Positions 1-9,519 of a stretch of 52,107 nt of DNA are shown here, in pieces. Source of the stretch: an uncultured Selenomonadaceae bacterium (GTDB taxonomy: Bacteria > Bacillota > Negativicutes > Selenomonadales > Selenomonadaceae). The notes under the pieces are model-generated. The model was not told the DNA's origin, ran no database searches, and saw only the letters and a list, made by a program, of their open reading frames with translations. The stretch spans positions 1-52,107 of the forward strand of contig CAJOIA010000015.1 in assembly GCA_905234505.1 (NCBI GenBank). The letters are read 5' to 3'. Each line of letters begins with the position of its first letter. The first letter of the stretch is position 1. Both the position numbers and the translations under genes were made by a program.

Positions 1-1794
1 TCGAAATTGGGGACTGGCGAATGGGCGCGGGCAAAATCTCGTGCGGCGGCGGCTGTCGAAGATATTGCCGAGAAACTGTTAGAAATTTACGCGCGGCGCA
101 GTACGGCTGAAGGTTTTGCATTTGACGCGGACGACGCCACTCAAGCCGAATTTGAAGAAAAATTTCCCTACGAAGAAACGCCCGATCAGATTCAAGCGGT
201 TGCTGATGTCAAAACTGATATGGAAAATTCAAAGCCGATGGACAGGTTGATTTGCGGCGATGTTGGATTTGGCAAAACTGAAATTGCGATTCGCGCGGCG
301 TACAAGGCGGCTATGAATGGCAAGCAGGTTGCAATGCTCGTACCCACAACAGTTTTGGCGCAACAGCATTATCAAACTTTTTCAGAGCGCTTTGCAGGAT
401 TTTTGCCAACTGTCGATGTCATTTGCAGATTTCGCACTCCCAAGGAACAGCGAATTACTATGCAAAAAGTTCGCGCAGGGCTGGTTGATATTTTAATCGG
501 CACGCACGCCATTTTGAACTCGAAGATTGAATTTAAAGATTTAGGCTTAATAATTATTGACGAAGAACAGCGATTCGGCGTCAAGCAAAAAGAAAAAATT
601 CGCTCGATTAGCGACGGCGTAGATATTCTTGCAATGAGCGCGACGCCAATTCCCAGAACTTTGCATATGTCGCTGGTTAATGCGCGTGATATGAGTTTGA
701 TAACAACGCCGCCTGCTGACAGGTTTCCGGTTCAAACTTACGTGATTGAAGACGACGACGAAATTATTGCTGAGGCGATACGGCGTGAGATTCGACGCGG
801 CGGGCAAGTTTATTTTGTTTATAATCGGATTGAGACGATTGAATTGATGAATGCGCGGCTTCAAGATTTAGTGCCAGAGGCGAATATTCAAGTGGCGCAT
901 GGTCAGCAGAGCGATATTTATTTGGAAAACGTGATGATGGATTTTTACGAAGGCAGATTCAATGTTTTGCTTTGCACGACGATAATTGAGAACGGCTTGG
1001 ACGTGGCGAATGCGAATACGATAATAATTTATGACGCAGATAATTTTGGACTTGCGCAGCTTTATCAAATGCGCGGTCGAGTTGGTCGCTCTCACGAAAT
1101 GGCTTTTGCATATTTTGTACACAAGCAGACGAAAGTTTTAACCGAAACTGCGGAAAAGCGCTTGCACGCTATGAAAGAATTTGCGCAATTGGGAGCGGGC
1201 TTTAAAATTGCGATGCGAGATTTGGAAATTCGCGGCGCGGGAAATTTGCTCGGCGCTCAACAGCACGGGCATATTGCTAGCGTCGGATTTGAAATGTACA
1301 GCCAACTTTTAAAAGATGCGGTTGCCAAATTACAAAATCGCCCTGTTGAAAAAATCGAGCCCGATCCGACCATTTCGCTGAATATTGAAGCTTACATTGA
1401 CGATAATTACATTCCAAATTCTATGCACAAGATTGAAATTTATCAGCGGCTGGCAGTACTGCGCGACGATACCGAAATTAACGATTTGCTTGACGAAATT
1501 ATTGACAGATTCGGCGAGCCAACCGAGCCGGTAATGAATCTGCTGAAATTCACGAAGATAAAATGCGCGGCTAAAAAAATTGGCTTGCTGACTTTACAGA
1601 TGAACGTTTTCACGCTGGAATTGCAATTCGGCAACGCGGTTAAAATTTCGCCCGCCGGTTTCAATTTCTTGCAAAACAAATTTATGGAACGAATGAAATT
1701 TTCGCACGAATCCAAGTCAATCTCAATAAATCTGCAGACGAAAAAAAATTTGCTCGATACCGTTTTAATGATACTGAAAAGGCTGCAAGGCTAA
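1..1794 (+). CDS. mfd: Transcription-repair coupling factor Mfd, 3' part
   Basis: This is the C-terminal half of Mfd, the ATP-dependent translocase that removes RNA polymerase stalled at DNA lesions and recruits the UvrABC excision machinery. The frame is open from base 1 and reads SKLGTGEW at the window edge, matching the RNA-polymerase-interaction and D5 region, so the gene starts upstream and the first ATG-like codon seen here is internal. Visible motifs are the Walker A motif GDVGFGKTE (near residue 81), the DEEQRFGV box (near 182), the SATPIPRT motif, the motif VI block QMRGRVGRS (near 358) and the TRG segment AMRDLEIRGAGNLLGA (near 400). The last 170 residues form the D7 autoinhibitory domain. 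About half of the usual ~1100 residues is present. It converges on the diguanylate cyclase gene, with a shared hairpin terminator between them. Confidence 0.97.
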   Translation, partial: SKLGTGEWARAKSRAAAAVEDIAEKLLEIYARRSTAEGFAFDADDATQAEFEEKFPYEETPDQIQAVADVKTDMENSKPMDRLICGDVGFGKTEIAIRAAYKAAMNGKQVAMLVPTTVLAQQHYQTFSERFAGFLPTVDVICRFRTPKEQRITMQKVRAGLVDILIGTHAILNSKIEFKDLGLIIIDEEQRFGVKQKEKIRSISDGVDILAMSATPIPRTLHMSLVNARDMSLITTPPADRFPVQTYVIEDDDEIIAEAIRREIRRGGQVYFVYNRIETIELMNARLQDLVPEANIQVAHGQQSDIYLENVMMDFYEGRFNVLLCTTIIENGLDVANANTIIIYDADNFGLAQLYQMRGRVGRSHEMAFAYFVHKQTKVLTETAEKRLHAMKEFAQLGAGFKIAMRDLEIRGAGNLLGAQQHGHIASVGFEMYSQLLKDAVAKLQNRPVEKIEPDPTISLNIEAYIDDNYIPNSMHKIEIYQRLAVLRDDTEINDLLDEIIDRFGEPTEPVMNLLKFTKIKCAAKKIGLLTLQMNVFTLELQFGNAVKISPAGFNFLQNKFMERMKFSHESKSISINLQTKKNLLDTVLMILKRLQG

Positions 1795-1803
1795 AAAAAA
1801 AAT

Positions 1804-1830
1804 AGCGGTCTTACCTTAGACCGCTTTTAA
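1804..1830. terminator. Bidirectional intrinsic terminator between mfd and the GGDEF gene
   Basis: An 8-bp stem (AGCGGTCT at 1804-1811 pairing with AGACCGCT at 1818-1825) with a six-base loop is preceded by a run of A and followed by TTTTAATTTT. It can end transcripts from both convergent genes. Confidence 0.8.
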
Positions 1831-1832
1831 TT

Positions 1833-4235
1833 TTATCTCACTTCTTCACCTAACTTGGATTTAATGGCTAATTTGTGATTGTACATTGCAACATCAGCCT
1901 TTTTGGCGACGGCTGAAAATTCCATTCCGCGTTCGTAAATGCCGAGCCCGCGCGCCACAGAAACTGTTAACGTGTCTCCTGCTACAGTGAATCTTTCCTC
2001 TGCAACTTTTTCATCAAAAAGGCGTAGAAGTTCTTCTCTGTTGTCGTAATCTTGCTTTTCCAAAATCGCCGCAAATTCATCGCCGCCAATGCGATAAACA
2101 AGACTGTTAGCAAAAACTTTACGAATTACATCAGCCGCATGGCACAAAAGTTCATTGCCCGCTTCATGCCCGTAATTGTCATTGACTTTCTTTAAAAAAT
2201 TCGCGTCAAATATAATAACGCCATAGGACAAGTCAGAAACAATTTTATTTTGCGCGTCAAGCTCATTCGCTTTACTGATATAAGCCGCCGCATTTCTGAG
2301 CCCCGTTAATTTATCGCGGTAAACATAGACTTCTAATTTAGTTGCCATTTCGCGGATACTGCGAACCAAAATTCCTAGCTCATTGCCGGATTCATAGGAA
2401 ATTTTAACGTTAAGGTCGCCGGAAGCAATACGCTTTGCCGCCTCAGTCATTCCCGCTAATGGCTTTATGGCTCTTGAGGCAAACGAAATGCTGATAACTG
2501 AAATTAATAAGGCAACGAATATAACCGCAGCAATTACATGCATTAAAATTTTATTGCGCGCGTCATACATTTCGCTAAGTGGCATTGCAATTCCAAGCCA
2601 CATACCATTTGTTAAATAAACCGTTATTTCTTTAAATTCCGGATTTGGCTTAAATATAGAGCCTTGCCTTTGGTCTCTGTGATAAAGTACTATGTTATTA
2701 CGATCTATGAGATACACGTAACCATAATCATAAATCGACATCCGCCGCAATTCTTGAATTATGAAGTTAAAATCTATGTCCATACCAACCACGCCGACAA
2801 ATTTTCCTTCAATAAACATTGGCGCTACAAAGGAAATAACATAAAATTTCGTTACAGCGTCAACGTAGGGCTCAATCCAAGTGGCGGAGTTGCTTCTCAT
2901 TGGAATGTAAAACCATCCGACATTTTGAACATCATCCGGATTGTAAGGCGCAAGGTCAATAGGTTCACGCTCAAAAAATGGCGAGAGCGCGCCCTCCCAG
3001 CGAGCCTCTCCGCGTTGCATTGAAAAGCCGCCTTTAGTTCCTTCAATTTCCGGTATAAATCTCAAATAGTATGAAATGCTGCCGTCTATTCTTATTGCCG
3101 TGAAACTAAAATTTCGCTTCATATCGTTAAGATAATTTTTCCTGTAGTCGGCATCTTCGGCAAGTCTTTCATAGCTTTCAATTGAATTCACAGCTTGTAA
3201 TTGCATTCCATTTACTGCTTGGCGCACGAGGTAAAAAGTTCTGTATAATCTTTCACGACAAATAATGCTCATTTCACGCAAAGATTCATCTGAATGGTCG
3301 TTGACAATTTCGCCTATTGATAAGGAATTGCCGCCTCCAAGTACTGTGGCAGTGAAGAATACCGTTTGCGTTACCAAAAATACAACTTCCAACATTATTG
3401 AGCGGCGATAACGCAGCAACAAATAAAGCATTATCACAAGATAAATATCTATCAATGTGAGACATTCGCCGATAAAATGTAGCCAGGTTTCTATGTGATT
3501 CATTCCATAAATTTGATATTGCGTTATGTAGACGCAACTGATAGGGAAGAGCCCATAAAAGCCTAATGCTATTTTCCACGCTTTTACAGTATCTTTTGAA
3601 GCATTATCTTTCTGCTTGGGGTGCGGCTCATTTGTTTTTTGGGGCGAATTATGAAATGAATATTCTTGGCTTATCAAGAAGAAAAACCAAGCCAAATCGA
3701 AAAATATTGCTATAAAAAAATCATTCATGAAACAGGCGATTATAGCGGTTGAAATACTTCCGGTCTTTGACGAGCCAATCCAACCGGACAACGCCGATAA
3801 TTCTGTCGCCGTCAATGTCACTGCGCGAAAAATCGATGTTACTGCAAAAGTGGTTAGCATTATTATTAAAAATTTTCGGAGCGTACTAACATTGAGCGAA
3901 AAAGAATATCTGTCTGAAGAAACGAGTAATTTTTGCCAGAGGAAATAAGGTAAGTATGCGGCAACGAATATCCAAAATCCGTGCGCAAAATACAAAGCCC
4001 AGCTGTGAATTTCACGCTCTGCCGAAAGCATATTTTGCAAATCTGGCAAAGCTAAAAGCCCGCCCACATATACACCAATTGCCGCCGGAAATCCCCACAT
4101 AAAACCCAGCATTGGCGGTATAAATGTAGCGACGGTTATAACTTTATCGGGAATTGAGAATATCTGATTTGCGAAAGACGCAACCAGCCAATAAAAGAAA
4201 GCCGAAAGGCAGAATCGGTATATTTTCTGTGTCAT
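1833..4235 (-). CDS. Membrane diguanylate cyclase: multi-TM N-terminus, dCache, HAMP, GGDEF
   Basis: This is probably a receptor that makes cyclic di-GMP from two GTP in response to an external ligand. The first ~280 residues hold several hydrophobic segments, like a MASE-type membrane domain. About 250 periplasmic residues resembling a double Cache sensor follow (WFYIPMRS and WIEPYVDA near the ligand pocket). Then come a transmembrane segment, a HAMP stretch (SRAIKPLAGMTEAAKRI) and a C-terminal GGDEF domain starting at RDKLTGLRN. The catalytic motif reads GGDEF at about residues 717-721, so the cyclase should be active. The RxxD inhibitory site usually found just upstream is FANS here, so product inhibition at that site is unlikely. 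The start has AGGAG nine bases upstream. The gene begins 15 bp after the stop of the TRAP-type binding protein, which suggests one sensing unit. Confidence 0.88.
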   Translation of the reverse strand: MTQKIYRFCLSAFFYWLVASFANQIFSIPDKVITVATFIPPMLGFMWGFPAAIGVYVGGLLALPDLQNMLSAEREIHSWALYFAHGFWIFVAAYLPYFLWQKLLVSSDRYSFSLNVSTLRKFLIIMLTTFAVTSIFRAVTLTATELSALSGWIGSSKTGSISTAIIACFMNDFFIAIFFDLAWFFFLISQEYSFHNSPQKTNEPHPKQKDNASKDTVKAWKIALGFYGLFPISCVYITQYQIYGMNHIETWLHFIGECLTLIDIYLVIMLYLLLRYRRSIMLEVVFLVTQTVFFTATVLGGGNSLSIGEIVNDHSDESLREMSIICRERLYRTFYLVRQAVNGMQLQAVNSIESYERLAEDADYRKNYLNDMKRNFSFTAIRIDGSISYYLRFIPEIEGTKGGFSMQRGEARWEGALSPFFEREPIDLAPYNPDDVQNVGWFYIPMRSNSATWIEPYVDAVTKFYVISFVAPMFIEGKFVGVVGMDIDFNFIIQELRRMSIYDYGYVYLIDRNNIVLYHRDQRQGSIFKPNPEFKEITVYLTNGMWLGIAMPLSEMYDARNKILMHVIAAVIFVALLISVISISFASRAIKPLAGMTEAAKRIASGDLNVKISYESGNELGILVRSIREMATKLEVYVYRDKLTGLRNAAAYISKANELDAQNKIVSDLSYGVIIFDANFLKKVNDNYGHEAGNELLCHAADVIRKVFANSLVYRIGGDEFAAILEKQDYDNREELLRLFDEKVAEERFTVAGDTLTVSVARGLGIYERGMEFSAVAKKADVAMYNHKLAIKSKLGEEVR

Positions 4236-4250
4236 TTGCCTGCACTCCTC

Positions 4251-5288
4251 TTATATATTTTTGTCCATGTCAATACGAAAGGCACGGCAGGCTTCTTCGC
4301 CATATTTTTTCTTTAGCTCTTCGCGCAGAGGTTCAACTTGTTTTTTGAAATGGTTCAATTCCTCAGGCGTAAGATCTATAATTTCTAAACCATCTGCGGC
4401 AAATTGTACGCGAATGGTCTTTTCTTCTGCTTCAAGATAATCTCGGCTCCATTCGCAAGCTTCACGCATTTTTTCACGAAGCAAATTTTGCGTTTTCGGT
4501 TCCAACTGCTCAAAAGTTTTACGATTTATAACAAAAAGATAATTTTCATAAAGATAATTCCAGACCGTCATATATTTTTGAATCTCGTTTAGGCGACCGG
4601 AGCGCATTAAAAAAAAGCCATTTTCCTGACCTTCAATAACGCCCTGCCGAATTGCAACATTAAGTTCACTCCAACCAAGCGGAACGGGCGTTGCACCAAG
4701 CGTCGAAAAGAGAAGCCGATAAACTTCACCGCCCAAAACGCGGATTCGCATACCTTGAAGATCCTCCGGCGTTCTTATTGGGTTTCTATTGCTGGTAAGT
4801 TGGCGCATGGCGTTATGCGTCGAACCTAAGTAAACTAAGCCATATTCTGATAAAATTTTTGCGTAATATTCGCCGCCTGTTTTATCGATAATTCGCCGCA
4901 CTTCTTGATAATTTGAAAATGACCAGGGAATTGTCGCAACTTCCAAACGCGGATCTAAAAGCGACATTGTACCCGAAACATACGCGCCCAAATCTACTGC
5001 GCCCTCTGTAATTTGTCTTACTGCTTCATTGGTATTGCCGCCTGTAAGTTCATCATTTGGATAAAATTCAATATATACATTGCCGCCCGATGCTTCTTCA
5101 ACCAATTTTGCGAAACGATTTGCCGTCAGTGATTCAATTCCTATTTTAGTGCCGTTAGCCGTCATTACCAACCGCACTTTTTGATATTCGTCATTAGTTT
5201 TTTGCAACTCATTATTTCTTTCGGCGCAGCCATTCAAAATCAACATCATTGTCAACAATAAAAGAGTGGTCCTCAAACAACGTATCAT
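4251..5288 (-). CDS. TRAP-type solute-binding lipoprotein, DctP family
   Basis: This is an extracytoplasmic binding protein of the DctP/TAXI-like TRAP family, whose members usually bind organic acids and hand them to DctQ/DctM membrane subunits. The N-terminus is a lipoprotein signal peptide ending in the lipobox LNGC at about residues 19-22, so it should be lipid-anchored. The mature region shows typical DctP landmarks: GTKIGIESLTANRFAKLVEE, FYPNDELTGGNTNEAVRQ, and the ligand-arginine region MRIRVLGGEVYRLLFSTLGA. Length (345 aa) is normal. No TRAP membrane subunits are present in the window. The next gene in the operon is a Cache-GGDEF protein, so this protein may present a ligand to that sensor rather than to a transporter. 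The ATG start has AGGAGG 12 bases upstream, a slightly long spacing. Confidence 0.88.
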   Translation of the reverse strand: MIRCLRTTLLLLTMMLILNGCAERNNELQKTNDEYQKVRLVMTANGTKIGIESLTANRFAKLVEEASGGNVYIEFYPNDELTGGNTNEAVRQITEGAVDLGAYVSGTMSLLDPRLEVATIPWSFSNYQEVRRIIDKTGGEYYAKILSEYGLVYLGSTHNAMRQLTSNRNPIRTPEDLQGMRIRVLGGEVYRLLFSTLGATPVPLGWSELNVAIRQGVIEGQENGFFLMRSGRLNEIQKYMTVWNYLYENYLFVINRKTFEQLEPKTQNLLREKMREACEWSRDYLEAEEKTIRVQFAADGLEIIDLTPEELNHFKKQVEPLREELKKKYGEEACRAFRIDMDKNI

Positions 5289-5448
5289 TGCAAAAAATCG
5301 CCTCCTTTTAACTTGAAATAGCTTATAAAATTGCCATGATATTAAGTGCTGTTAACTAAATTTATTCCGTCCATAAAAGTTTAGGCTATTGTAACAATAA
5401 GATTATTATAATGCAATACGGTTTTTACCATAAAATTATAACAAAAAA

Positions 5449-5472
5449 CGGACTGCCAATTTTGGTAGCCCG
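5449..5472 (-). terminator. Intrinsic terminator downstream of rsgA
   Basis: A 10-bp stem with one mismatch and one wobble (5449-5458 with 5463-5472) and a four-base loop starts four bases past the rsgA stop. On the minus strand it is followed by TTTTTT. The A run on one side and T run on the other make it potentially bidirectional. The rest of the 188-bp gap to the TRAP gene is AT-rich leader; I see no clear promoter in it. Confidence 0.75.
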
Positions 5473-5476
5473 CTTT

Positions 5477-6337
5477 TTATTTTAATTCCTCTAACAATAT
5501 TAAATAATTTTCGTAGCGTTCGCGCAGGATCTTTCCGCTGTCAACCGCTGCTTTAACGCCGCAATTCGGCTCGTGGCTGTGACTGCAACCGTTCAGAAAT
5601 TTACACGCCGTCGCATATTCAGCAAATTCTTTGAAACAGTGTCGCAAAGTTTCAGTGTCGAGCCCAGCTTCCGCTAAATCTACTGCGCTAAATCCAGGCG
5701 TATCTACTAAAAATCCGCTGCCAAATGCAATCAATTCCGATACGCGCGTTGTATGTTTGCCGCGCAAGATTTTTTCGCTAACTTCGCTGGTTTTCAATTT
5801 CAAATTTTTATCAATCGCATTCAGCAAAGATGATTTTCCAACGCCTGAAGGACCGGCAAAAACCGTTACGCCTTTTGAGATAATCGCCTTCAATTCGTCA
5901 ATGCCGATATTTTCTCGCGCAGAAGTCCGAAGGATTTTGTACAGTGGCTCATATTCCGCAAGAAAATTTTTATCGGCAACCAAATCAATTTTATTAATAC
6001 AAAGAATAATTTCAGCCAGCTTGGAATTTTCAGCCAGTGCAATAAACCTGTCCAAAAGCAGCGGGTGCAAATCTGGTTGAGCCGCCGCAAATGTCAAAAT
6101 GATTCTGTCGACATTGGCAACCGCCGGACGATTTAATAAACTTCTGCGCGAAAGAACTTTTTCAATAACGCCTGAACCGTCTTTGAGCTGAGAAATCTCA
6201 ACAAAATCACCAGGATTGACCGCACTGCCAGATTTTTTATCGCGCTTCATTAGCCCGCGCAATTTGCAGGGAATTAATTCAGATTCAACCCTTACAAAGA
6301 AAAAACTGTTGTAAAATTTAATAACGCGCCCAATCAT
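5477..6337 (-). CDS. rsgA: Ribosome biogenesis GTPase RsgA
   Basis: RsgA is a circularly permuted GTPase that acts in late maturation of the 30S ribosomal subunit. An OB-fold occupies the first ~65 residues. The GTPase motifs then appear in permuted order: G4 as NKID near 120, G1 as GPSGVGKSS near 163, and G3 as DTPGF near 213. A C-terminal zinc knuckle is built from CKFLNGCSHSHEPNC. Length (286 aa) is typical. Its ATG overlaps the stop codon of the upstream PASTA kinase by four bases, so the two are translationally coupled. RsgA is a known phosphorylation target of PrkC-type kinases in other Firmicutes, which fits this arrangement. Confidence 0.96.
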   Translation of the reverse strand: MIGRVIKFYNSFFFVRVESELIPCKLRGLMKRDKKSGSAVNPGDFVEISQLKDGSGVIEKVLSRRSLLNRPAVANVDRIILTFAAAQPDLHPLLLDRFIALAENSKLAEIILCINKIDLVADKNFLAEYEPLYKILRTSARENIGIDELKAIISKGVTVFAGPSGVGKSSLLNAIDKNLKLKTSEVSEKILRGKHTTRVSELIAFGSGFLVDTPGFSAVDLAEAGLDTETLRHCFKEFAEYATACKFLNGCSHSHEPNCGVKAAVDSGKILRERYENYLILLEELK

Positions 6338-7989
6338 TTGCTTTTCGTGCCGCCATCTTCGCGCAGTGGAACTTCAACTTCTTCAGTGTTTCTTCGATAA
6401 GGCGATTCAAATTTTTTAAACGGTAACACTTCAGTGCTTTCCTCAGTTTTCGCCTTAGAATTTGGAAGTAATTTATCGGCGTCATTATCGACGAAGAAAG
6501 CAGAAAAATTACGCATTGCAACACTTTGACCGCGCGAAACAGTAATATCTACAGATTGCCCGCGAGTAATTTTCGTACTAAAAACTGGGTCACAAGATAA
6601 AACCGTGCCAGGACTTTTCTCAGAATCCTGCTCGTAAATTCTGCCGACGTGCAAGCCCATTTTTTGAATACGCTCAGTAGCCGCAGATTTCGACAAACCA
6701 ACCAAATCTGGCATGCTGATAGTTTCTCCACCCTTGCTAATGTAAATCGTAACCAGCCGCCACATTTTAACATTCCTGCCAGCGTCAGGATCTTGCTTGA
6801 CAACTTGACCGGCGGGAACGTTTGAATCATAAACTTCAGCCACATTGACGCGCAAATTAGCATCTTCCAAATTTTCGCGCGCTAACTTAAGATTTTTACC
6901 AACAACATTTGGCACTGGCACCTCCGCAACAGTCCACGACTTTTCCATAGCCATAAACAGCCCCGCGCCAAAGCCAATCATTAACATAAAAATAATTCCG
7001 GCAATAAAAATTTGGGGTAAAACAAAAGATTTCGCAAAGTAACTGATACTTTTTTTGGAGGTATTACGAATAAAACTGCTTTGTTGAATATTTCTGCGCG
7101 GCGGGAGATTTTCAGTATCAATGCGCGGCAAAATCTTTGTGGCGTCGGGGTCTATCAACTGCGCGACGCTCAGATTAGCTTCAATGTTAGACAACGCTTG
7201 TATCATATCAAAACTGGAAAGTCGCAAATCCGGATTTTTATTCATATCACGAACAACGACAGCTTCAAGCATTGATGGAATTTGCGGGCGATAAACGCTA
7301 GGCGCGACAGGTTCTTCTTCAATGTGGCGCATTGCAATTACAACTGCATTGTCGCCAGTGAATGGCAAGCGATTTGTCAGCATCTCGTACATAACAATTC
7401 CCAGCGAATAAATATCAGATTTTGGCGTAATAGCGCCGCCCTGCGCTTGTTCAGGCGAAAAATAATGCACAGAGCCAACGACATTGCCGCCATAAGTCAT
7501 AGTCGATTCAGTAATGGCGCGCGCAATTCCAAAATCAGCAATTTTCGCATGCCCGTCATTTGTCATCAAAATATTGTGCGGCTTAATATCGCAGTGAACA
7601 AGATTATTGGCGTGCGCGTGAGCCAGCCCGCTTGAAATATCTTTCGCAATTTTTGTAGCCGTCAAAATGTCAAGCGGTCCTTCGTCTCGGATTTTATCTT
7701 TGAGAGATTTGCCTTCAACGTACTCCATAACAATGTAATATTCGTCGAGCCTCTCAACGCCAACGTCATAAATGCTGACAATATTTGGGTGCGATAATCG
7801 AGCCGCCGCCTTAGCCTCGCGCTGAAATTTTTTAATAAATTCTTCGTCCGAGCGAAAAGCCTCATGCAAAATCTTCACGGCTACAGTGCGGTCAAGCGAA
7901 TTGTCATGCGCTTTGTAAACTTCCGCCATACCGCCAGAACCAATTTTCTCTTCAAGCTCATAACGCCCGCCTAATATCCGCTCTAACAT
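6334..7989 (-). CDS. prkC: Serine/threonine kinase PrkC (PknB/Stk family) with PASTA repeats
   Basis: This is a transmembrane Hanks-type kinase that senses peptidoglycan fragments or lipid II through extracytoplasmic PASTA domains and phosphorylates cytosolic targets. The kinase domain covers residues 1-270, with the glycine loop GSGGMAEVY, the AVKIL lysine, the catalytic loop HCDIKPHN (Cys replaces the common Arg of HRD), DFG and SPEQ. A transmembrane helix follows near residues 325-350. Two PASTA repeats follow, starting at VPVPNVVGKNL and ISMPDLVGLSK; many relatives have three or more. An in-frame TTG six codons upstream is possible, but AGGAGG sits just before the ATG chosen here. The gene begins 14 bp after the phosphatase stop and overlaps rsgA. 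Confidence 0.95.
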   Translation of the reverse strand: MLERILGGRYELEEKIGSGGMAEVYKAHDNSLDRTVAVKILHEAFRSDEEFIKKFQREAKAAARLSHPNIVSIYDVGVERLDEYYIVMEYVEGKSLKDKIRDEGPLDILTATKIAKDISSGLAHAHANNLVHCDIKPHNILMTNDGHAKIADFGIARAITESTMTYGGNVVGSVHYFSPEQAQGGAITPKSDIYSLGIVMYEMLTNRLPFTGDNAVVIAMRHIEEEPVAPSVYRPQIPSMLEAVVVRDMNKNPDLRLSSFDMIQALSNIEANLSVAQLIDPDATKILPRIDTENLPPRRNIQQSSFIRNTSKKSISYFAKSFVLPQIFIAGIIFMLMIGFGAGLFMAMEKSWTVAEVPVPNVVGKNLKLARENLEDANLRVNVAEVYDSNVPAGQVVKQDPDAGRNVKMWRLVTIYISKGGETISMPDLVGLSKSAATERIQKMGLHVGRIYEQDSEKSPGTVLSCDPVFSTKITRGQSVDITVSRGQSVAMRNFSAFFVDNDADKLLPNSKAKTEESTEVLPFKKFESPYRRNTEEVEVPLREDGGTKSK

Positions 7990-8003
7990 AAATCTCCCTC
8001 CTT

Positions 8004-8702
8004 TCAAAATTTGGCAACAATCGCCGAAATATTATCAACGCCGCCATTATCCAGCGCCGCTTGAATCAAATCGTCAGCGGGATTGGCACTGCGCGAAAGA
8101 AATTCAGCAATTTCAGCGTCATTAACCATATTTGTTAAACCATCAGTGCAAAGCAAAAAAATATCGCCGTCGTCAACAGTAAAGCTCCCCGTGTCGACGG
8201 TAATATCAAAAGTGGCACCAACCGCTTGAGTCAAAATATTTTTCATAGGGTGAACGCGCGCTTCAGCTTCTGTAATTTCGCCGCGCCTAACTAAACTTTC
8301 AACGTACGAATGATCCTGCGTAATTTGTTCAAGCTGATTATTTTTCAGCCGATAAAGCCTGCTATCACCAACATGCGCGTAATAAGCCCGCCCGCTGTAA
8401 ACGTGCATAAGAGTCGCCGTCGTTCCCATGCCGTGATATTCCGGATTTTCCTCAGCCAAACGCAAAATTGCCGCGCTCGACTTCATAATAGCTTTCTTCA
8501 AAATATTTTCGCCCCAAGGCTCAGGAACATTCGGCAGGAAATTTTTACAAGTGGCAATCACTATTTGACTTGCAACTTCGCCAGCCGCCGGTCCGCCCAT
8601 ACCGTCCGCCACAATAAAAGTTTCAGGCTCAATGAATATCAGCGAATCCTCATTATTTTTGCGCACCTTGCCAATATGTGTCGCCGTGTAAACTTTTGAC
8701 AT
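8004..8702 (-). CDS. prpC: PP2C-family protein phosphatase, PrpC/Stp
   Basis: This is a metal-dependent serine/threonine phosphatase that reverses phosphorylation by the adjacent PrkC kinase. PP2C motifs are clear: the N-terminal RKNNEDS, the metal-binding VADGMGGPAAGEVAS, HVGDSRLYRL, the TQDHS region, LLCTDGLTNM and the final GGVDNISAIVAKF. Length (232 aa) matches bacterial PrpC/Stp. The ATG is preceded by GAGGTGATAAT, which overlaps the stop codon of the upstream FHA gene. It is cytosolic. The order FHA protein, phosphatase, kinase, RsgA makes one signalling operon. Confidence 0.95.
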   Translation of the reverse strand: MSKVYTATHIGKVRKNNEDSLIFIEPETFIVADGMGGPAAGEVASQIVIATCKNFLPNVPEPWGENILKKAIMKSSAAILRLAEENPEYHGMGTTATLMHVYSGRAYYAHVGDSRLYRLKNNQLEQITQDHSYVESLVRRGEITEAEARVHPMKNILTQAVGATFDITVDTGSFTVDDGDIFLLCTDGLTNMVNDAEIAEFLSRSANPADDLIQAALDNGGVDNISAIVAKF

Positions 8703-8711
8703 ATTATCACC

Positions 8712-9485
8712 TCACAAAACTTTATAAACCAGCGTGGTATTGCCAATTAAAATCTTGTCATTGTTTCGTAAATCGTAGCGCGTAACCTGTTTCTTATTAA
8801 CAAATGTGCCATTCAAACTTCCGGCGTCGCGCAGAACGTGCCGGTGCCGCTCGTAAGAAATATAAGCGTGAATCCGCGAAACGCCATCATCATACAAAAT
8901 AAAATCGTTGGTATCTTTGCGCCCCAGATAAATCTGCTTTTCGCCAAGCACAATCTCACTATTTTTTGAATCAGTAATGACGGCAAGGTGATATTCAACA
9001 GTGCGTTTTGAACTTTTCATCGACTCGCCAATTTTCGTCTTATCGGCAACAATAGTTTTTTCGGTCGTGGTATCGCCGTCTTCCAGCAAAGTTTTTGAAA
9101 GTACGTCATTTTCAAGATTAATCGTATCTTCAGCAATTTCAGCGCCCTCAACATAATTAGACGCAATTATAATCGCGTCGTCACCGCTGCGCATTTTTTC
9201 AATCCGCACATTCAAATTACCGTCCATAAAGCAATTTTCGCGAATAACTGTTTTTTCAACAGACTCATACAGAGATTTGATAATCCGCGCCGCGCTTAAC
9301 CGGTAACAATCTTCCGCACTCAGATAAATAGTATAATCATTCGGCACAATTCGCACACCATCAACCGATTTTTTTTGCTTGGCAACTTCACGTTCAAGCG
9401 CCTTGACAAGTGCAGGCGGGTCAATTTCACCGCGCTTCTGAAACATATTTGCAAATTGGCTTTTGATCACGTCGGTAATATTCAA
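8712..9485 (-). CDS. FhaA-like protein: DUF3662 plus C-terminal FHA domain
   Basis: This is a cytosolic adaptor whose FHA domain binds phosphothreonine, most likely on or near the PrkC kinase encoded in the same operon. The N-terminal ~120 residues match the DUF3662/FhaA N-terminal domain (FANMFQKRGEIDPPALVKAL). A variable linker rich in Asp, Glu and Thr follows and contains several candidate TT phospho-sites. The FHA fold covers roughly residues 165-257, with GRKDTNDFILYD, SRIHAYI and GTFVNKK carrying the usual Arg, Ser and Asn residues. The start is a TTG with AGGAGG ten bases upstream. It is the first gene of the operon, behind a good promoter. Confidence 0.9.
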   Translation of the reverse strand: MNITDVIKSQFANMFQKRGEIDPPALVKALEREVAKQKKSVDGVRIVPNDYTIYLSAEDCYRLSAARIIKSLYESVEKTVIRENCFMDGNLNVRIEKMRSGDDAIIIASNYVEGAEIAEDTINLENDVLSKTLLEDGDTTTEKTIVADKTKIGESMKSSKRTVEYHLAVITDSKNSEIVLGEKQIYLGRKDTNDFILYDDGVSRIHAYISYERHRHVLRDAGSLNGTFVNKKQVTRYDLRNNDKILIGNTTLVYKVL

Positions 9486-9519
9486 CTGCGCCGCACCTCC
9501 TAAAAAAATTTATGGCGTC

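Noticed and set aside
7087-7100. Near matches of the octamer (for example CTGCGCGG, TTGCGCGA, GTGCGCGA)
   Set aside because: These variants are rare by comparison and were not counted as members.
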